Shown: positions 10,625 to 22,539, counted from the first letter of the stretch. The stretch is DNA of 64,000 bases from Chamaecyparis obtusa (GCA_027943335.1 BSBK01001119.1:289001-353000); one strand, 5' to 3'. Notes: generated by a model not told the origin, from the sequence alone. Program-made: numbers and translations.

Positions 10625-11790
10625 ATGGGTGGCAAGCGTGGTGGCAGCCCACCTAGGGTAAATAGGAACAATGAAGAACAAGAAACCAGAGAGTTTTATA
10701 GAGCCATGGCTACAGAGCAGCAATAGGTAGCTCAGGCGTTCAGGCTCTTACTACTATGATGGAGCGCATGAACCCCCCAACAAGACAAGATTGAGAACAG
10801 GAGGATAACAAGAGTGCTATAGGTTCTCCATGGGTACAGAGGACACACTCTAGGACAGCAGATAGACCCACACGTCCTACCTTTGTTAGGGAGGAACTAG
10901 TGCAGGATCCAATCGAGGAAGCTGGGGATGAGATGTTTGCAGACATCCTTATGGCTGCAAATGAGGAGTGAGAACTATTGGCCCCACATGTGCAAGAAAG
11001 GATGACCTTTGAAAGGTTTGTGAACCAAAGGAGAGAACACTACTATGCAGTCAGACAAGACAGGAGACCTAGGGGCCAGAATAATGAATTAAAGCGTGCT
11101 ACAAGCAAGCTTTCTTTGTCCACTTTTGATGGTAGTGGTACATTGACAGTGCAAGCTTAGATCCACAAGCTTGATACCTTCTTAGCATTGAGGCCTAATA
11201 TTGCACCTTACATTTGGAGGGAGTAGCACACGATTGGTGGTATCATGGGTTGATCACTCTTCAGCACAACTAGGTGACTTCTTATAAGGACTTTGTGGAT
11301 AGATTGGTTGACAGGTTTGACAAGAAACATCCAAAGGTCTACTTTAGAGACCTGGCACAACTCAAAGAGACAAGGAGCTTAGAGCATTTTACTAATAAAT
11401 TTCAGCGGTCCTTAGTTATGGTGCTAGACATATCCGAGAGGAGGTTGATAGTATTATTTACTGAAGGCTTATCCGAACTAGTTAGAGGTTGGGTAAAGGC
11501 TTTTGATCCTTTCACATTGAATGATGCTATGAAGAAAGCAAGAAGCATGGAGCATGCAGCCCCAATACATAAATTTCAGCCCAAGGCAACTTCCTCTAGC
11601 AAGGACAATAAGCCATTCTTTAAGAAACCAAAGACGACTGAGTTTAAAACCAAAAATAGAGAAATCTTTTGCACCTCTTGATAGGGAAACACTTAATGAT
11701 TTGCAGAAGAAGAAATTGTGTTTCTATTGCAAAGGACCTTATGACATAAACCATGATTGTCCTTTAAGCCCATAGGGCAAAGCAAACAGA
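10625..11790 (+). pseudogene. gag of element B
   Basis: The likely start is ATG 10625 ('MGGKRGGSPP'). Coding runs through three frames: 10625-10740, about 10745-11225, and about 11260-11680, returning to the second frame for the end. Conserved retrotransposon-gag landmarks are 'SKLSLSTFDGSG', 'RFDKKHPKVYFRDLAQLK', 'ISERRLIVLFTEGL' and 'RGWVKAFDP'. A zinc knuckle of the form C-x2-C-x7-H-x-C follows ('CFYCKGPYDINHDC', about 11718). Several TAG stops stand where Trp is usual, for example after 'GTLTVQA'. The protein would form the particle and bind RNA; this copy cannot make it intact. Confidence 0.85.
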
Positions 11791-11793
11791 GTT

Positions 11794-12424
11794 ATGTGGG
11801 CTTACTATGAGGATTCCGAGTCTCAAAATTTGGACCAGCAATCTGAAAATTTGGAATCAGCTAAAGAAAAGGAAAGCACAAGTGATGAAAAGCTGAACCA
11901 AATGGCTACAAGTGATGAAAAGACTGAGGGTAGACTTAGGGAGGCCCGTCTCACCAGTGTGCAGCAGGAGGGATTAGTCAGGATGAGGGGAGTATTGGCA
12001 GGACGAGTTATCACCTTGCTCGATACGGGTGCCACTCATAATTTTATTGATTCTAGGTTGGTTGAGAGGCGCGGGATTCAGACAAAGCAGTTTGAGGGTC
12101 TGAGAGTGAGGGTAGCTAATGGCTACATCCTCAAATGTGATAGGAAGATTACAGGTCTACCCCTGAGGATTAATAACTTTGACTTCAAAGCTGATTTTTA
12201 TGTTGTAAACATGGTTGACACAGATATAGTACTTGGTATGACTGGGTTGCATGACATTTGAGTGTTCACCCTTGATTGGAGAGACATGGAGATGAAGTTT
12301 CAGTCGGATGGAAAGACACATATACTTAAGGCCATCTATGACAATGAGTTTAGGATGATGTCTTCCAGACGCATGGGGAGCTTACTGAGACATGACCAAG
12401 TTGATTGGGAGCCCATTGCACTTT
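11794..12424 (+). pseudogene. Aspartic protease region of element B
   Basis: An open stretch (11794-12261) holds the retropepsin motif 'TLLDTGATHNFIDSRLV' (active-site D-T-G-A, about 12010-12060) and the downstream 'DIVLGMTGL' flap/helix region (about 12222). The frame stops at 12259-12261 but continues with 'LDWRDMEMKF' to about 12424, where RT begins in another frame. The protease would cut the Gag-Pol precursor. The catalytic triad is intact, but surrounding stops and the frameshift prevent a normal polyprotein. Confidence 0.85.
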
Positions 12425-13258
12425 GATGCCATCACAGAGGCAGCAACATTCGGAGTATCATCCAGACATACAGGCGCTGAGAATCAAGCATAGTAAGGTG
12501 TTCAATGACATTCCACCAAGTAGTCCTGCTAATAGAGGTATTGAGCACATTATTGAGTTGGTGGAGGGTGCCAAACCCATTATGATTACACCATACAAGC
12601 ATCCAAAAAGATTGCAGGATGAAATAGAAAAGACCATCAAGGAGTTACTGGCTATGGGCCATATTAGACCAAGTAGATCTCCTTTCGCTTCTTCATTGGT
12701 ACTAGTGAAGAAGGATGGCACACTCAGGATGTGCATTGATTACAGGATCTTGAACAAAAAAACAATAAAGAACAGGTACCCCATTCCTCCAATAGACGAA
12801 TTGATAGATGAGCTTCATGGTGCTTGCTTCTTTTCGAATATCGATTTGAGATCGGGATATCATCAGATCCAAGTTAGGGAACAAGATGTAGAGAAGACAG
12901 CATTCAAATGTCATTGTGGCCACTTAGAGTTTGTAGTTATGCGATTTGGGCTAACTAATGCTCCAGCTACTTTCCAGTCCACAATGAATAGTGTCTTCCA
13001 GCCTCAGTTGAGGAAATTCGTTTTGGTTTTCTTTGATGACATCCTTGTTTAAAGTAAAACATGGGATGAGCAATTGCAACACTTGGATACAGTGTTGAGA
13101 ATTTTGAGCAGAGTCCTTGTATCCAAAGGAGTCAAAATGTGATTTGGGATTATCAGAGTTATTGTATTTGGGTCACATTATCAGTGCACAGGACATACGC
13201 ATGGATCTCGGAACGATTCGTGCTATTGTTGAGTGGCTTACTCCGGTGAACCTTACAT
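12425..13258 (+). pseudogene. Reverse transcriptase of element B
   Basis: Continuous from 12405 to 13052 and ordered as gypsy RT: '[18 protein letters not shown]', '[19 protein letters not shown]', '[19 protein letters not shown]', '[12 protein letters not shown]', '[16 protein letters not shown]' and the catalytic 'FDDILV' (Y/F-x-D-D, about 13030-13050). A TAA follows this motif and a frameshift lies near 13105, after which the thumb continues ('YLGHIIS', about 13155-13180) to a TAG at 13258. The finger-palm residues look intact, so the copy was active not very long ago by the standards of A. Confidence 0.9.
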
Positions 13259-13260
13259 AG

Positions 13261-13815
13261 TTGAGGGGATTTTTGGGTTTGTGTGGGTTCTACAAGAGAT
13301 ATGTCAACGGATATTCCAGGCACGCAGCACCCTTGACAGACTTGATGAGAAAAGGGGTTTTCTTGTGGACTCCTGAGGCACAGAAATGTTTTGATAAATT
13401 AAAGGGGTTGATGACTTCTTGCCCAGTGTTAGCTTTGTCAGATTTCAGCAAACCATTTGAGATACATTGCGATGCATCTGGAGAGGGTGTTGGAGCGGTG
13501 CTTATGCAGGACAAGCACCCGATAGTGTATGAGAGTAGGAAGCTCAAGGGAGCTGAGAGGAGCTTCAGTATTTATGATAAGGAAATGTTGGCCATAATGC
13601 ATGCTTTGGCCAAATTCGGGCAGTACTTAGTGGGTAGCTAATTTTGCATAAAAACAGACCACAATAGCCTGAAGCATTTCTTGGGGCAGCGAGATCTTAA
13701 TGACAGGCAGCAGAAAAGGGTAAGTAAATTACAGTCATATGATTTTGACATTACCTATTTCAAGGGAACACAAAATGTTGTAGCAGACGCCTTGTCACGC
13801 AGACCTCATTTGAGC
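13261..13815 (+). pseudogene. RNase H domain of element B
   Basis: Two open stretches in one frame (13261-13641 and 13681 on) carry 'RGFLGLCGFYKRYVNGYS', then the RNase H blocks 'FEIHCDASGEGVGAVLMQ', 'YDKEMLAIMHAL' and 'TDHNSLKHFL'. A junction marker 'NVVADALSRR' follows (about 13770-13800), typical of gypsy RT/RNase H. Only TAG stops at 13258 and 13639 break the frame. The domain removes the RNA strand during reverse transcription. Confidence 0.9.
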
Positions 13816-14850
13816 ATGATGACAGACATATCTGAGGATTGGAAACACTTGATCCTTGCAGAATATGCAAAGGATACATGTGCATCAGGATTTATAGATG
13901 GAGTCATTCGGGATAGTGACTATACCCTTGTGAATGAGTTTATCATTTACAAAGGGCGCATTTATTTGGTTCCGGGATCCGAGGTGAGGAGGATGGTGTT
14001 GAGGACTTATCATGATTCACCTATGGCAAGACATCCTGGTTTCTACAAAACTTACCGACAGATTAGAGTGCGCTTTTCTTGGAAAGGGCTCAAAGTTGAG
14101 GTGTTGTAGTATGTTAGAGAGTGTCCCACCTGCCAACAGAATAAGAAAGAACACTCTTACCCAGCTGGTTTGTTACAACCACTTTTGATTCCTGACAGGA
14201 AATGGGAATGCTTGTCTATGGACTTCATCACAGGGCTTCCGAGAGCTCAGGGCAGAGACTGCATATATGTTGTTGTTGATTGGCTTACGAAGTTTGCCCA
14301 TTTCTTTCTGATCGTGGCTACATACACTACTACGCAGGTAGCAGAGTTATTCTTTTGTGAGGTATTCAGGTTGCATGGCTTACCCCGGAGCATAGTCAAT
14401 GACAAGGACAACAAGTTTATGAGTCACTTTTGGCAGGAGTTATTCAGATTGTGCGGGACGGAGCTCACTCCAAGTACTAGTTACCACCCCCAGACAGATG
14501 GACGGACTGAGATAGTCAACAAATGGGTGGAGGGATACCTCAGGAACTACATAGCAGCGCAGCAGAAGGCTTGGGTTAAGTGGATTTATCTGTGTGAGTA
14601 TTGCTACAATTCCACTAATCACATGTCTATCCAGATATCACCTTTCATGGCATCATATGGGTATGAGGCACAAAATTTCATGGATGTGTTGTTGACCGAT
14701 AGTAGACTGCCTGGTGTTGGAGATTTGTTACAGGAGAGCCAAGACATTGTTAAGGCTCTTAAGGAGAACATCACTAAGGCACAGAATCAACAGAAGCAGT
14801 ATGAAGATCATAAAAGGACTGAGCGGACTTTTGAGGTAGGGGATATGGTC
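13816..14850 (+). pseudogene. Integrase of element B
   Basis: The zinc-binding H-H-C-C module spans a TAG at 14107 ('HDSPMARHPGFYKTYRQIR' then 'ECPTCQQNK'). The core has all three acidic positions: Asp in 'SMDFITGLP' (about 14216-14242), Asp in 'IVNDKDNKF' (about 14392-14418), and Glu in 'QTDGRTEIVN' (about 14491-14520). This D,D,E core joins element DNA to the target. From 14110 to the LTR the frame is fully open, so integrase core and C-terminus could still be read as one 370-residue piece. Confidence 0.9.
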
Positions 14851-15297
14851 TATTTGATGTTGCAACCTTATTGCCAGTCCACTCTCAAAAAGAGTGGTGC
14901 CGAGAAACTTAAGCCACGATATTATGGAACCTTCAAGGTGATCAGGAGAGTCGGTGACGTGGCTTATGAGTTGGATTTGCTGACAGAGAGCAGAGTCCAT
15001 AATGTTTTTCATGTGTCACGTCTCAAAAAGGCGTTAGGACACCCGATTGTTCCTTCTACAGTGCTTCCACCCTTGGATGATGAGGGGAAGTTGGTTTTAG
15101 TACCAAAAGTTATCATTGAGTTTAGGGAAAGGAATTTGAGGAGGCGTACCATCAGGAAGTACTTGGTGAAATGGAAGGACATGCCGGTTGAGGATGCCAC
15201 TTGCGAGAGCGAGGATATTTTACAGCATCCAGAGTTGAGATTGCTTGAGGACAAGCAATTTCAAGAAGGGCGGACTGTGATGTCCCCTTCTAGCTAG
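14851..15297 (+). pseudogene. Integrase C-terminus with chromodomain-like segment (element B)
   Basis: After a GPY/F-like block ('KLKPRYYGTFKVIRRVGDVA', about 14911-14970) and 'VHNVFHVSRLKKAL', the end reads 'RKYLVKWKDMPVEDATCES' (about 15154-15210) and 'DILQHPEL'. This Y-L-V-K-W pattern is the core of the chromodomain that defines chromoviruses and is thought to steer insertion to certain chromatin. The frame runs into the 3' LTR, stopping at 15295, so the polypurine tract and LTR start are translated. The aromatic cage looks partial. Confidence 0.8.
15262..15275 (+). other. Polypurine tract of element B
   Basis: 'aagaagggcggac' directly before the 3' LTR start, inside the end of the open frame. 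It would prime plus-strand DNA synthesis. Confidence 0.6.
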
Positions 15298-16460
15298 AGA
15301 CATCATTCTAGGTATTGATTAGCCTATCATTGAACCCTCATAGGCTAGTAGAGACGGATAGAGGGTCAATTTGTGCACAGAGGAGATATGTTTATCTGAT
15401 GGTTCGACTTTTGCAGAGCTCAGTACCCTTGATTTGGTATGGAGAGGTTTCAGACTCTATTTGTTTGAGTTTTGCTATTTTTAGCAACTTTTAGAGTCAT
15501 AGAGGTGGACGCCTGCTATTTTTAGAAATATTATTTGGTCACATGGGAAATTATTATGCCAACTCCAATTTCAGACGGTTAAGTCAGATTCACATTTTTT
15601 AGGGAGTTATTTAGTTTGCAGTGGTTATATATTAATTAAATGGCAAAGGATTTATTATTAAGTTGTAAATTGACTTTATATTAAATCACTTAAGCGATGG
15701 GTCTAAGTATCGTGAAGGGGGCCAAATTAATGTATTAATTTATTGACACATTTTCCTAAGTCTAAATCATTAAATTTATTTATTGATTATATTTTTAATG
15801 CCTTAAAGAAAGAAATCGCAGCATTCCAAGGAATTGGGATTTAGGGTTGGAAAACCTATTTATGCTTGATAGGAGAAGGAAAACATCCATTGTTATTTTG
15901 CAAATTGATCATTGTGGTTTTGAGCTCTGAGAAGAGGTTTCAGCTTTGCCATTGAAGAACGTAATTCATCTGTGTGTATCCATTTGAGCTGGTGAAATCT
16001 CGAGTGAATTTGGAATTTCAGAGAGTTTCATCGAGAGACTCTATTTGTGCTTCACCAATATTAGTTTCAACAGCAAGAAGAAGATAGTATTTAATTGCAG
16101 TTTTATGGAGGAATAAGTCACAACCATTATCCTCTTTCAGATTTACAGCCACAACATTGTAGAGTTCAAATAAATAAGTTCCTGCAGCAGTTGTTGTATT
16201 CTCCTAGGTTTTTTATGCATTTCGTAGTTGCCTTTGTTAATCATTTTCCAATAAAGAACTGTCTTGATTTCCTTTTGTATTTCATTTGGAAAACAAATCG
16301 AAGTTGCAACAGTTAATTGAATAGTTTCAAATTTTCAGATTATTGCATATTTGCTTTTTATTTCTAAAACCCTTGAAATCCAAAAAAAAATCATAAACTT
16401 TCAAACAACAAATTGAGATAAACGTCTGTAGCAATTAAGGACCAATTTGGGGTTCTTACA
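15276..16460 (+). repeat. 3' LTR of element B
   Basis: Starts 'tgtgatgtcccc', ends 'ggggttcttaca'. It is collinear with 9318-10503 with scattered substitutions and small indels. It is followed by the target duplication taggc and then by the resumed gag of A. Confidence 0.93.
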
Positions 16461-16465
16461 TAGGC

Positions 16466-17480
16466 CTTTACAGCCACATTTCCCTCCCAGAGAGGAGCGG
16501 GCACTTGTAGGACCACTAGAGGGTGTTAGATTTCAGGATACAGTGATGGCAGCTACTAATGAGCGGCAAGCCCTTCCACAACATGTCAGAGATGCTTTCC
16601 CGCTACCCCAGTATTGTGCATAGCGCAAGGACAGTTTGAGAACTAGGGGAGATAGATGGCCCAAACAATAGCATAACGGAAATCTCAAGCAAGCAACCAA
16701 CAAGCTTACATTATCTCCTTTTGATGGTAGCGGGAGGATTAGTGTGTGGGCTTGGGTGCACAAACTTGATATATACTTGTCACTTAAGCCTATGCCTGAG
16801 CAGGAGGCCATTCAATTTGTTGTGCTACACTTGGAGGGCGTTGCATATGATTAGTGGTACCAGGGTCTGGTCACCCATAACGATAGACTTATACATTCTT
16901 ACATAGAGCTCACATAGTGACTTATTGCTAGATTTGATCGTAAGGATGTGGAGTTATATTACTAGGACTCGACATTGATGAGACAGATTGGTCACGTTGA
17001 GACATGCATTAATGAGTTTCAACGTATTGTTGTCATGGTTCCAGAGATGCCTCCCAGGTGTGTAGTGATGCTTTTTGTTAAGGGGATATAGAAGAGATTG
17101 TGGGGTTTGCTTAGGGCTTTCAAGCCCAAGACCCTGAAGGAGGTTATTCAGACCACACTTGAGCTGGATACTACACCACCACCCTCTTCTTATCATCAAG
17201 ATAACAAGTCTTTCAAAGGCTCCAAGCCTTTTTAGAAGGCTTTTACATAGGGCAAGAGTGCACTACCACCACCTCCCAGGATGGACTAGGAGATATGCAA
17301 TAAATTGGGGAGGTTGTGTTTCTCATTTAAGGAGCCTTGGGAGCTTGGACATAGATGCCTTGGGAAAGGCAAGGCTCACCTCATTCGGATTACTTCGGAT
17401 GTGGATGATAAATAGTTATGGGATACAACTTCTGAGGATAGTGGTACTGAGGGGAAACGAGAGACATAGCAAGTAGAGCT
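16466..17480 (+). pseudogene. gag remainder of element A
   Basis: Resumes after B with 'KLTLSPFDGSGRISVWAWVH' (about 16705-16755), the same gag block as in B, and continues with 'KLDIYLSLKPMP', 'LHLEGVAYD', 'NEFQRIVVMVPEMPP' and 'KTLKEVIQTTLELD' (up to about 17170). A weak zinc-knuckle trace ('GHRCLGKGKAH') lies near 17350. At least ten stops interrupt it, most of them TAG at positions where Trp or Gln is expected. Confidence 0.75.
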
Positions 17481-18060
17481 TGAAGATGATGTGGTGACTA
17501 CGACCCAGGATACCATTGCCACTCTTTCAAGAGTACCCAAGATCCACCCCTTTTGCCTGAAGGGAGTGATCAAGAGACGTGTGACCTACCTTGCGGATAG
17601 TGGGACTACACATAGTTTTATAGATGAGGGACTACTTGCCAGACGAGGGTTGCAAGCAGAGGATTTTATGGGATTTGGTGTGACAGTTACAGATGAATTC
17701 ACTTTATGATGCACCAGGAGAGTTACACCATTGAGTATACAGATGGGTGAGTATACATTGACAGATGAATTTTATGTTGTGAGACTTAGCGAGATTAACA
17801 GAGTTTTGGGCATCCAGTGCTTACAGTCCCTTGGGAGATATGTACAAGATTTCAGGAGTATCGAGTTAGAGTTCATGGTTGATGGCATGAATGTTGTGCT
17901 TAAGGCACTTTCTCATGGAGGACGAATGGTGGTTTCAGCTCGTGCGAATCAGTGCTTATTCAGGCATGAAGATGTTGCTTGGGTGGTACAGTGCTTCATT
18001 TTGTCCAAGTCACCTACTTCATAGGATAATCGGTCATTTCATGTAGATGTTTAGAGGATA
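17481..18060 (+). pseudogene. Aspartic protease region of element A
   Basis: Reads 'HPFCLKGVIKRRVTYLADSG' then 'TTHSFIDEGLLARRGL' (17548-17660): the D-S-G active site of a retropepsin. 'INRVLGIQCLQSLG' (about 17791-17835) matches the conserved downstream block. A TGA (17707) and a TAG (18022) interrupt it. The role is as for the B protease. Confidence 0.8.
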
Positions 18061-18758
18061 CAAGATAAGCACATCCTTGTGTTTGGTGACATACTTCCTG
18101 GGGTACCTCCTAACCAAGGTTTCCAGCATGTGATTGAGCTTAAGGATGGCACTAAGCCCGTGATTACCACTCCCTATCATTGTCCTAGGAAATTCAAAGA
18201 TGAGATAGAGAAGACCATCTGTGAGTTACTGATTATGGGGCATATCAGGCATAGCTCTAGCCCGTTTGCTTTTTTTGTCGTGTTAGTGAAGAAGCATGGT
18301 ACTATGCGCATGTGCATTGACTGGCGTGCACTAAATAAGAAAACAATTAAGAACAAGTATGCTATTCTATGCATAAATGATTTGTTGGATGAGCTTCATG
18401 GTGCAATATCTTTTCAAAGATTGATCTTCATTCAGGGTGTGATCAAATTTGATTTTGTGATGAGGACATACATAAGACAACTTTCAGATGATATTACAAG
18501 CATTATGAGTTCTTAGTGATGCCATTTGGCCTCTCACTAATGTACCTGCAACCTTCCAGTCATGCATGAATCACATATTCAATAAACAGTTGCGTAAGTT
18601 TGACTTGTGTTCTTTGATAACATATTGATATACAACAAGACTTGGGAGCAACACATGAGACATTCAAATGATGTGCTTGGTATTATGGAGGCTCAATCTT
18701 TGTTTGCCAAGATGTCCAAATGTGATTTGGACTTACATGGATCTTATACCTAGGGTAT
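18061..18758 (+). pseudogene. Reverse transcriptase of element A
   Basis: Shows 'QHVIELKDGTKPVITTPY', 'GHIRHSSSPFAFFVVLVKK', '[19 protein letters not shown]' and, in shifted frames, 'LRSGYHQ'-like and 'FVMPFGLT'-like remnants (about 18420-18540). The catalytic loop near 18612 reads 'VFFDNILIY' in its frame, so the second catalytic Asp is replaced by Asn. Multiple frameshifts confirm it is inactive. Confidence 0.75.
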
Positions 18759-19400
18759 GTGATTGGTCAAGATGGAGTTAAGGTTCATGAGGAGAAGATT
18801 ACGACAATACGCGATTTGCCACCACCTAGGAACATTTCAGAGCTGCGTGGTTTCCTAAGCTTACATGCATACTACAGGAGGTTCGTTAAGGGGTATTCAC
18901 AACTCACAACTCCTTGGACAAGTCTCACACTGAACCGCACCTTCAGATGGACAAATGAGGCACATGTTGTATTTGATAGACTTAAGAAGGTTATGAGCAG
19001 CTGTCCAGTTTTTGCTCTTCCAGATTTCTCTCAGCCCTTTTCGTTGGAGTGTGATGCATCGGAAGAGGGTATTGGAGTGGTTCTTATGAAGAACCGCCAT
19101 CATATTGCCTATGAGAGTAGGAAGCTGAGAGATAATGAGACTTTATTCCACCAATGACAAAGAGATGCTCGCCATCATGCATGCATTGGCAAAGTTTTGT
19201 CACTACTTGGTAGGTGGGAAGTTTGTGGTGAGAACCAACTACAATAGTTTGAAATACTTCTTGGAACAGAAAGAACTTAATGAGTGTCAGCAGAAATGGG
19301 TTAGCAAGATACATGCATATGATTTTGACATCAAGTATGTCAAAGGGAAGAAGAACATTGTTGTTGATGCTCTTTCGAGGAGGCCTACAACTACTGCCCT
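18759..19400 (+). pseudogene. RNase H domain of element A
   Basis: 'ISELRGFLSLHAYYRRFVKG' (about 18834-18893), 'FSLECDASEEGIGVVLMK' (about 19039-19090), then after a one-base shift 'NDKEMLAIMHALAKFCHYL', 'NSLKYFLEQ' and the terminal 'NIVVDALSRR' (about 19351-19380). The order and motifs match the RNase H of B. Confidence 0.8.
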
Positions 19401-20816
19401 ATGTTCCTTGAGTGAGATTTCAGCAAAGATTGGACGTCTCAACTATTGGTTGAGTATTCCAAGAATCAGTTTGCATGTGAGATTATAAATGGATTGGTTC
19501 ACAATGACAAATACACAGTGGCTGATGATGTTATATATTACAAGAACATAATTTACTTCGTTCTTGGATCAAAACTTAAGGAGCAGATTCTACGAGCCAT
19601 CTATGACACACCACTTGTAAGCCATCAGGGGTACTTCAAGAGATATAGGCAGATTAGAGAGAGGTCCTCATGGAAGGGCCTCAAGGATGATGTCTTGTGT
19701 CATGTGTGTGAGTGTATGACTTGTCAGTAGAACAAGTCAGCGAACACTTTCCCAGCGAGTCTTATGCAGCCATTGCCCATTCTAGAGTAGAAGTGGGAAG
19801 GTATATCTATGGACTTCATCAAAGGTCTTCCAAGAGTCCAAGCGAGAGATTATTTATGTGGTTGTGGATGGATCTATGAAGTATGCACATTTCTTTCTTG
19901 TCGCAACCGACTTCACAGCATCTTAAGTAGCAAGAGTTATTATTTCTTGAGATGTTCAACCTACAGAGGCTTCCCAGGACCATTGTCAATGACCAGGACA
20001 ACAAATTCTTGAGCATCTTTTGGTAGGAGTTATTTAGGTTAGTTGGTACAGAGTTGACTCCTAGCACCATTTACCACCCTCAGAACAGATGGACACACAA
20101 AGGTAGTTAATGAATGAATTGAGGGTTACCTGCACAATTATGTATTGGGGCAACAAAGAGCATGGGTGTGTTGATTGTATTTGGGTGAGTACTGCTATAA
20201 TACTACGTACCATATGTCTATTAGTATGACTCCCTACAGAGCTTTATATGCTTACGATGCACTATCATTTGTGGATTTGGCATTGGTTGACAGTAGAGCG
20301 CCTAGAGCTCATGATATGTTAGAGCACTATCAAGATATCCTTAAGGCACTTAAAAATAATATTCAGCATGCACACAATAAGCAAAACATGTATGTGAATT
20401 GACATAGGACATATAGGTCATTTGAGGTTGGAGACATGGTATTCTTGCGCCTTCAGCCCTACAAACAAAGTATACTCAAGAGGAGTAGGGAAAAGAAACC
20501 CAAGCCGAGGTTTTATGGGCCATATAGAGTATTGAGGAGGATCAGAGAGGTGGCATACGAGCTTGAGTTACCTTCTGCGAGAAAGATACATAATGTATTC
20601 CATGTGTCGTGCTTGAAGAAGGCTTTGGGGCAGCATATTGTATCTTCACGCAAGTTACCTCCACTGGATGAGGAGGGCAGATTGATCCTAATTCCTGCTA
20701 AGAATTTGGACATGAGGAAGAGGAAGTTGAGGAGCAGAGTTATCAAGGAGTACTTGGTTCGTTGGAGGGAACTTCCCCTAGAGGATGCCAAGTTAGCAAC
20801 TCTGGGAAGGGAGGAC
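19401..20816 (+). pseudogene. Integrase and chromodomain-like C-terminus of element A
   Basis: Zinc-binding part about 19600-19730 ('SHQGYFKRYRQIR', 'CHVCECMTCQ'). Core pieces are 'SMDFIKGLPR' (19803 on), an 'NDQDNKF'-like second Asp (about 19990) and a third-block trace near 20090. From 20175 one frame is mostly open through 'LGEYCYNTTYHMSISMTPY', 'EKKPKPRFYGPYRVLRRIR' (GPY block), 'IHNVFHVSCLKKAL' and 'KEYLVRWRELPLEDA' (chromodomain core, about 20743-20790). It ends at the 3' LTR. Stops and frameshifts lie in the first two thirds. Confidence 0.8.
20802..20816 (+). other. Polypurine tract of element A
   Basis: 'tgggaagggaggac' immediately before the 3' LTR of A. Its position and composition fit the plus-strand primer. 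Confidence 0.6.
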
Positions 20817-21529
20817 AGTAATGTCCCCTGCTTAGGCTGATTAGGAGTTGGTAGAGGGTTAACCTATCATTCGAGTTCCCTAGGTCAACAATATGGATAG
20901 GGGACTCATCCAGTGGGTCATGGAGCTTTGTAGGGGCTATGTGAGTCATTTTGTATATTCAGATGGAAGTGACTACTTTTTAGGAGGGATCATTGTTTTT
21001 AGGGAATGACTGAGAGTTGGTTCTGGGGTATCTATGGACTATTCCGGATAATTTGAGACTGTCTCTTAAATTTTAGGGAGGGGTCCTATATTTTAGGAGG
21101 ATCTATCAGTTGGTTTGCAGGACTCAAGCATCATTAGTGATCAGGTGGCTTCAGTTAGATTCCAGATCTAAGTCCTAATAAGTATTTTAGGAATAAATTG
21201 GGAAATATTTATATATTTCTCAAGTTGGAATTTAAATAAACAATAAAAAAGTGAATAATTTTAATCACTTTATATCAAAATAAGTTATAATAAGGCCATG
21301 GGCCCATCTCCCCAGGGGGTATAACTTATAAATTGTTTTAAAAGATGTTTTATTTACCACAAGGCTAATTCTCATTTCGATCGAATTAGTTCAGAGCAAT
21401 ATTTTAATAAAGTTTATGAAACAAAATGGAGGGAAAGAGAATTGGGACAGCTAGGGTTGAGATAGGAATAAAAAGAAGTTTGGGGGTTTCATTTGCACGT
21501 CCATGTTTTATTATTTTCATTGTACATTG
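20817..21529 (+). repeat. 3' LTR of element A, first part
   Basis: Starts 'agtaatgtcccc' (first base changed from t) and follows the 5' LTR up to the 'ttattttcattg' segment, where element C interrupts it. It lacks the 153-base duplication of the 5' LTR. Confidence 0.88.
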
Positions 21530-22481
21530 TGTTAGCATACTTAAGATTGTCATTAGATTAGTGTAAAGCAAACATCAATCCCACCAGTAAACAGGTAGAC
21601 CAGTCATACTCGTAAATAAGCACCGGTAGACCAAACAAAGTATAGGTACTAGTAGACCAAGTAGAAAAGGATATGAACCGGGTATAAGAGTCTTATTATA
21701 TGGACAACCGGGTATGATATTGATACAGGTCAACAACACGTCAATCCGCACCAGTGTATGCGGAGTTGTTTAAGTTAAAACCAGAATATGCGGAGCATCG
21801 ACCGTTTAGAACTAGAGTTATCTTTTTAACAGGAGATAGTTTTCTTTCTACGTGGATGTTTCAAGGATATAGGACACAAAACTAGAGTTGTTGAATATAC
21901 AGAGCAGAAGAGAGATATCTTCTGAGAGAAGCTACGGTCACAGAAGTGAAAGGCAAAAAGGATCAACAGCCAGGAAGAATAGGAAGATCAACAGGTATGA
22001 TCTAATCAGACAAAGAGTGTCAATAAAGATTATTGCTTTTATACTGTGAAAGCATATTCAAATCCCTCTATCAGGGTGAACCCTAATAGGTTCTTTGTAT
22101 AAATCCTTTAACCGGGTAGCATTTTTATTGATGTTGAAAGTCTTTTAACAAGGCGACTCCTAATAGAGTCAAGATCTTAACCGATCTTCTACCAAATCCC
22201 TTTACCGGGTAGCACTCTTGCAAGTGCTTTGTAAGCTCCTAACAGGACATCTTTATTACTGCAGTGGTGAAGTTGTGAGCTCTGTCTCACCGTGGTTTTT
22301 TCCGTCTAGCCGAGGGTTTCCGCGTATAAATGATGTGTTGATCTGAGTATTTCTATTTCTGTTTATGAATGGTTATTTACATTATGTTTATTATGAAAGA
22401 ATCTGATGCAAGGTTTAAATTGAAGTAGAAATAGTATTTACTGATTCACCCCCCCCTCTCAGTAACCGGTTAAGAATAACA
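21530..22481 (+). repeat. 5' LTR of element C
   Basis: Near-identical to 25396-26341. The last 200 bases carry a module ('ctcaccgtggttttttcc', 'gagggtttccgcgta' and 'ctgattcacccccc') that recurs in other LTRs of the window: 4334-5769 and 52611-53653 on the minus strand, and 42863 and 47851 ends on the plus strand. Confidence 0.9.
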
Positions 22482-22483
22482 AT

Positions 22484-22495
22484 TGGTATCAGAGC
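22484..22495 (+). other. Primer binding site of element C
   Basis: 'tggtatcagagc', an exact match to the plant initiator-tRNA-Met primer site, two bases after the LTR end. Confidence 0.9.
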
Positions 22496-22539
22496 CTTGT
22501 TCTCTTAGATATAAAGCTTAACCGCTTGAGAGAAAGATC

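Larger units (their letters stand above)
9318..16460 (+). mobile_element. Ty3/gypsy chromovirus retrotransposon B, full length, nested in A
   Basis: A 7143-base element with LTRs of 1186 and 1185 bases (9318-10503 and 15276-16460), primer site, gag, protease, RT, RNase H, integrase and a C-terminal chromodomain-like segment in gypsy order. The target duplication is taggt (9313-9317) against taggc (16461-16465), one mismatch. It sits in the gag of A. In the first 235 or so bases of the two LTRs I count nine differences. Pol is much better preserved than in A. Confidence 0.93.
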
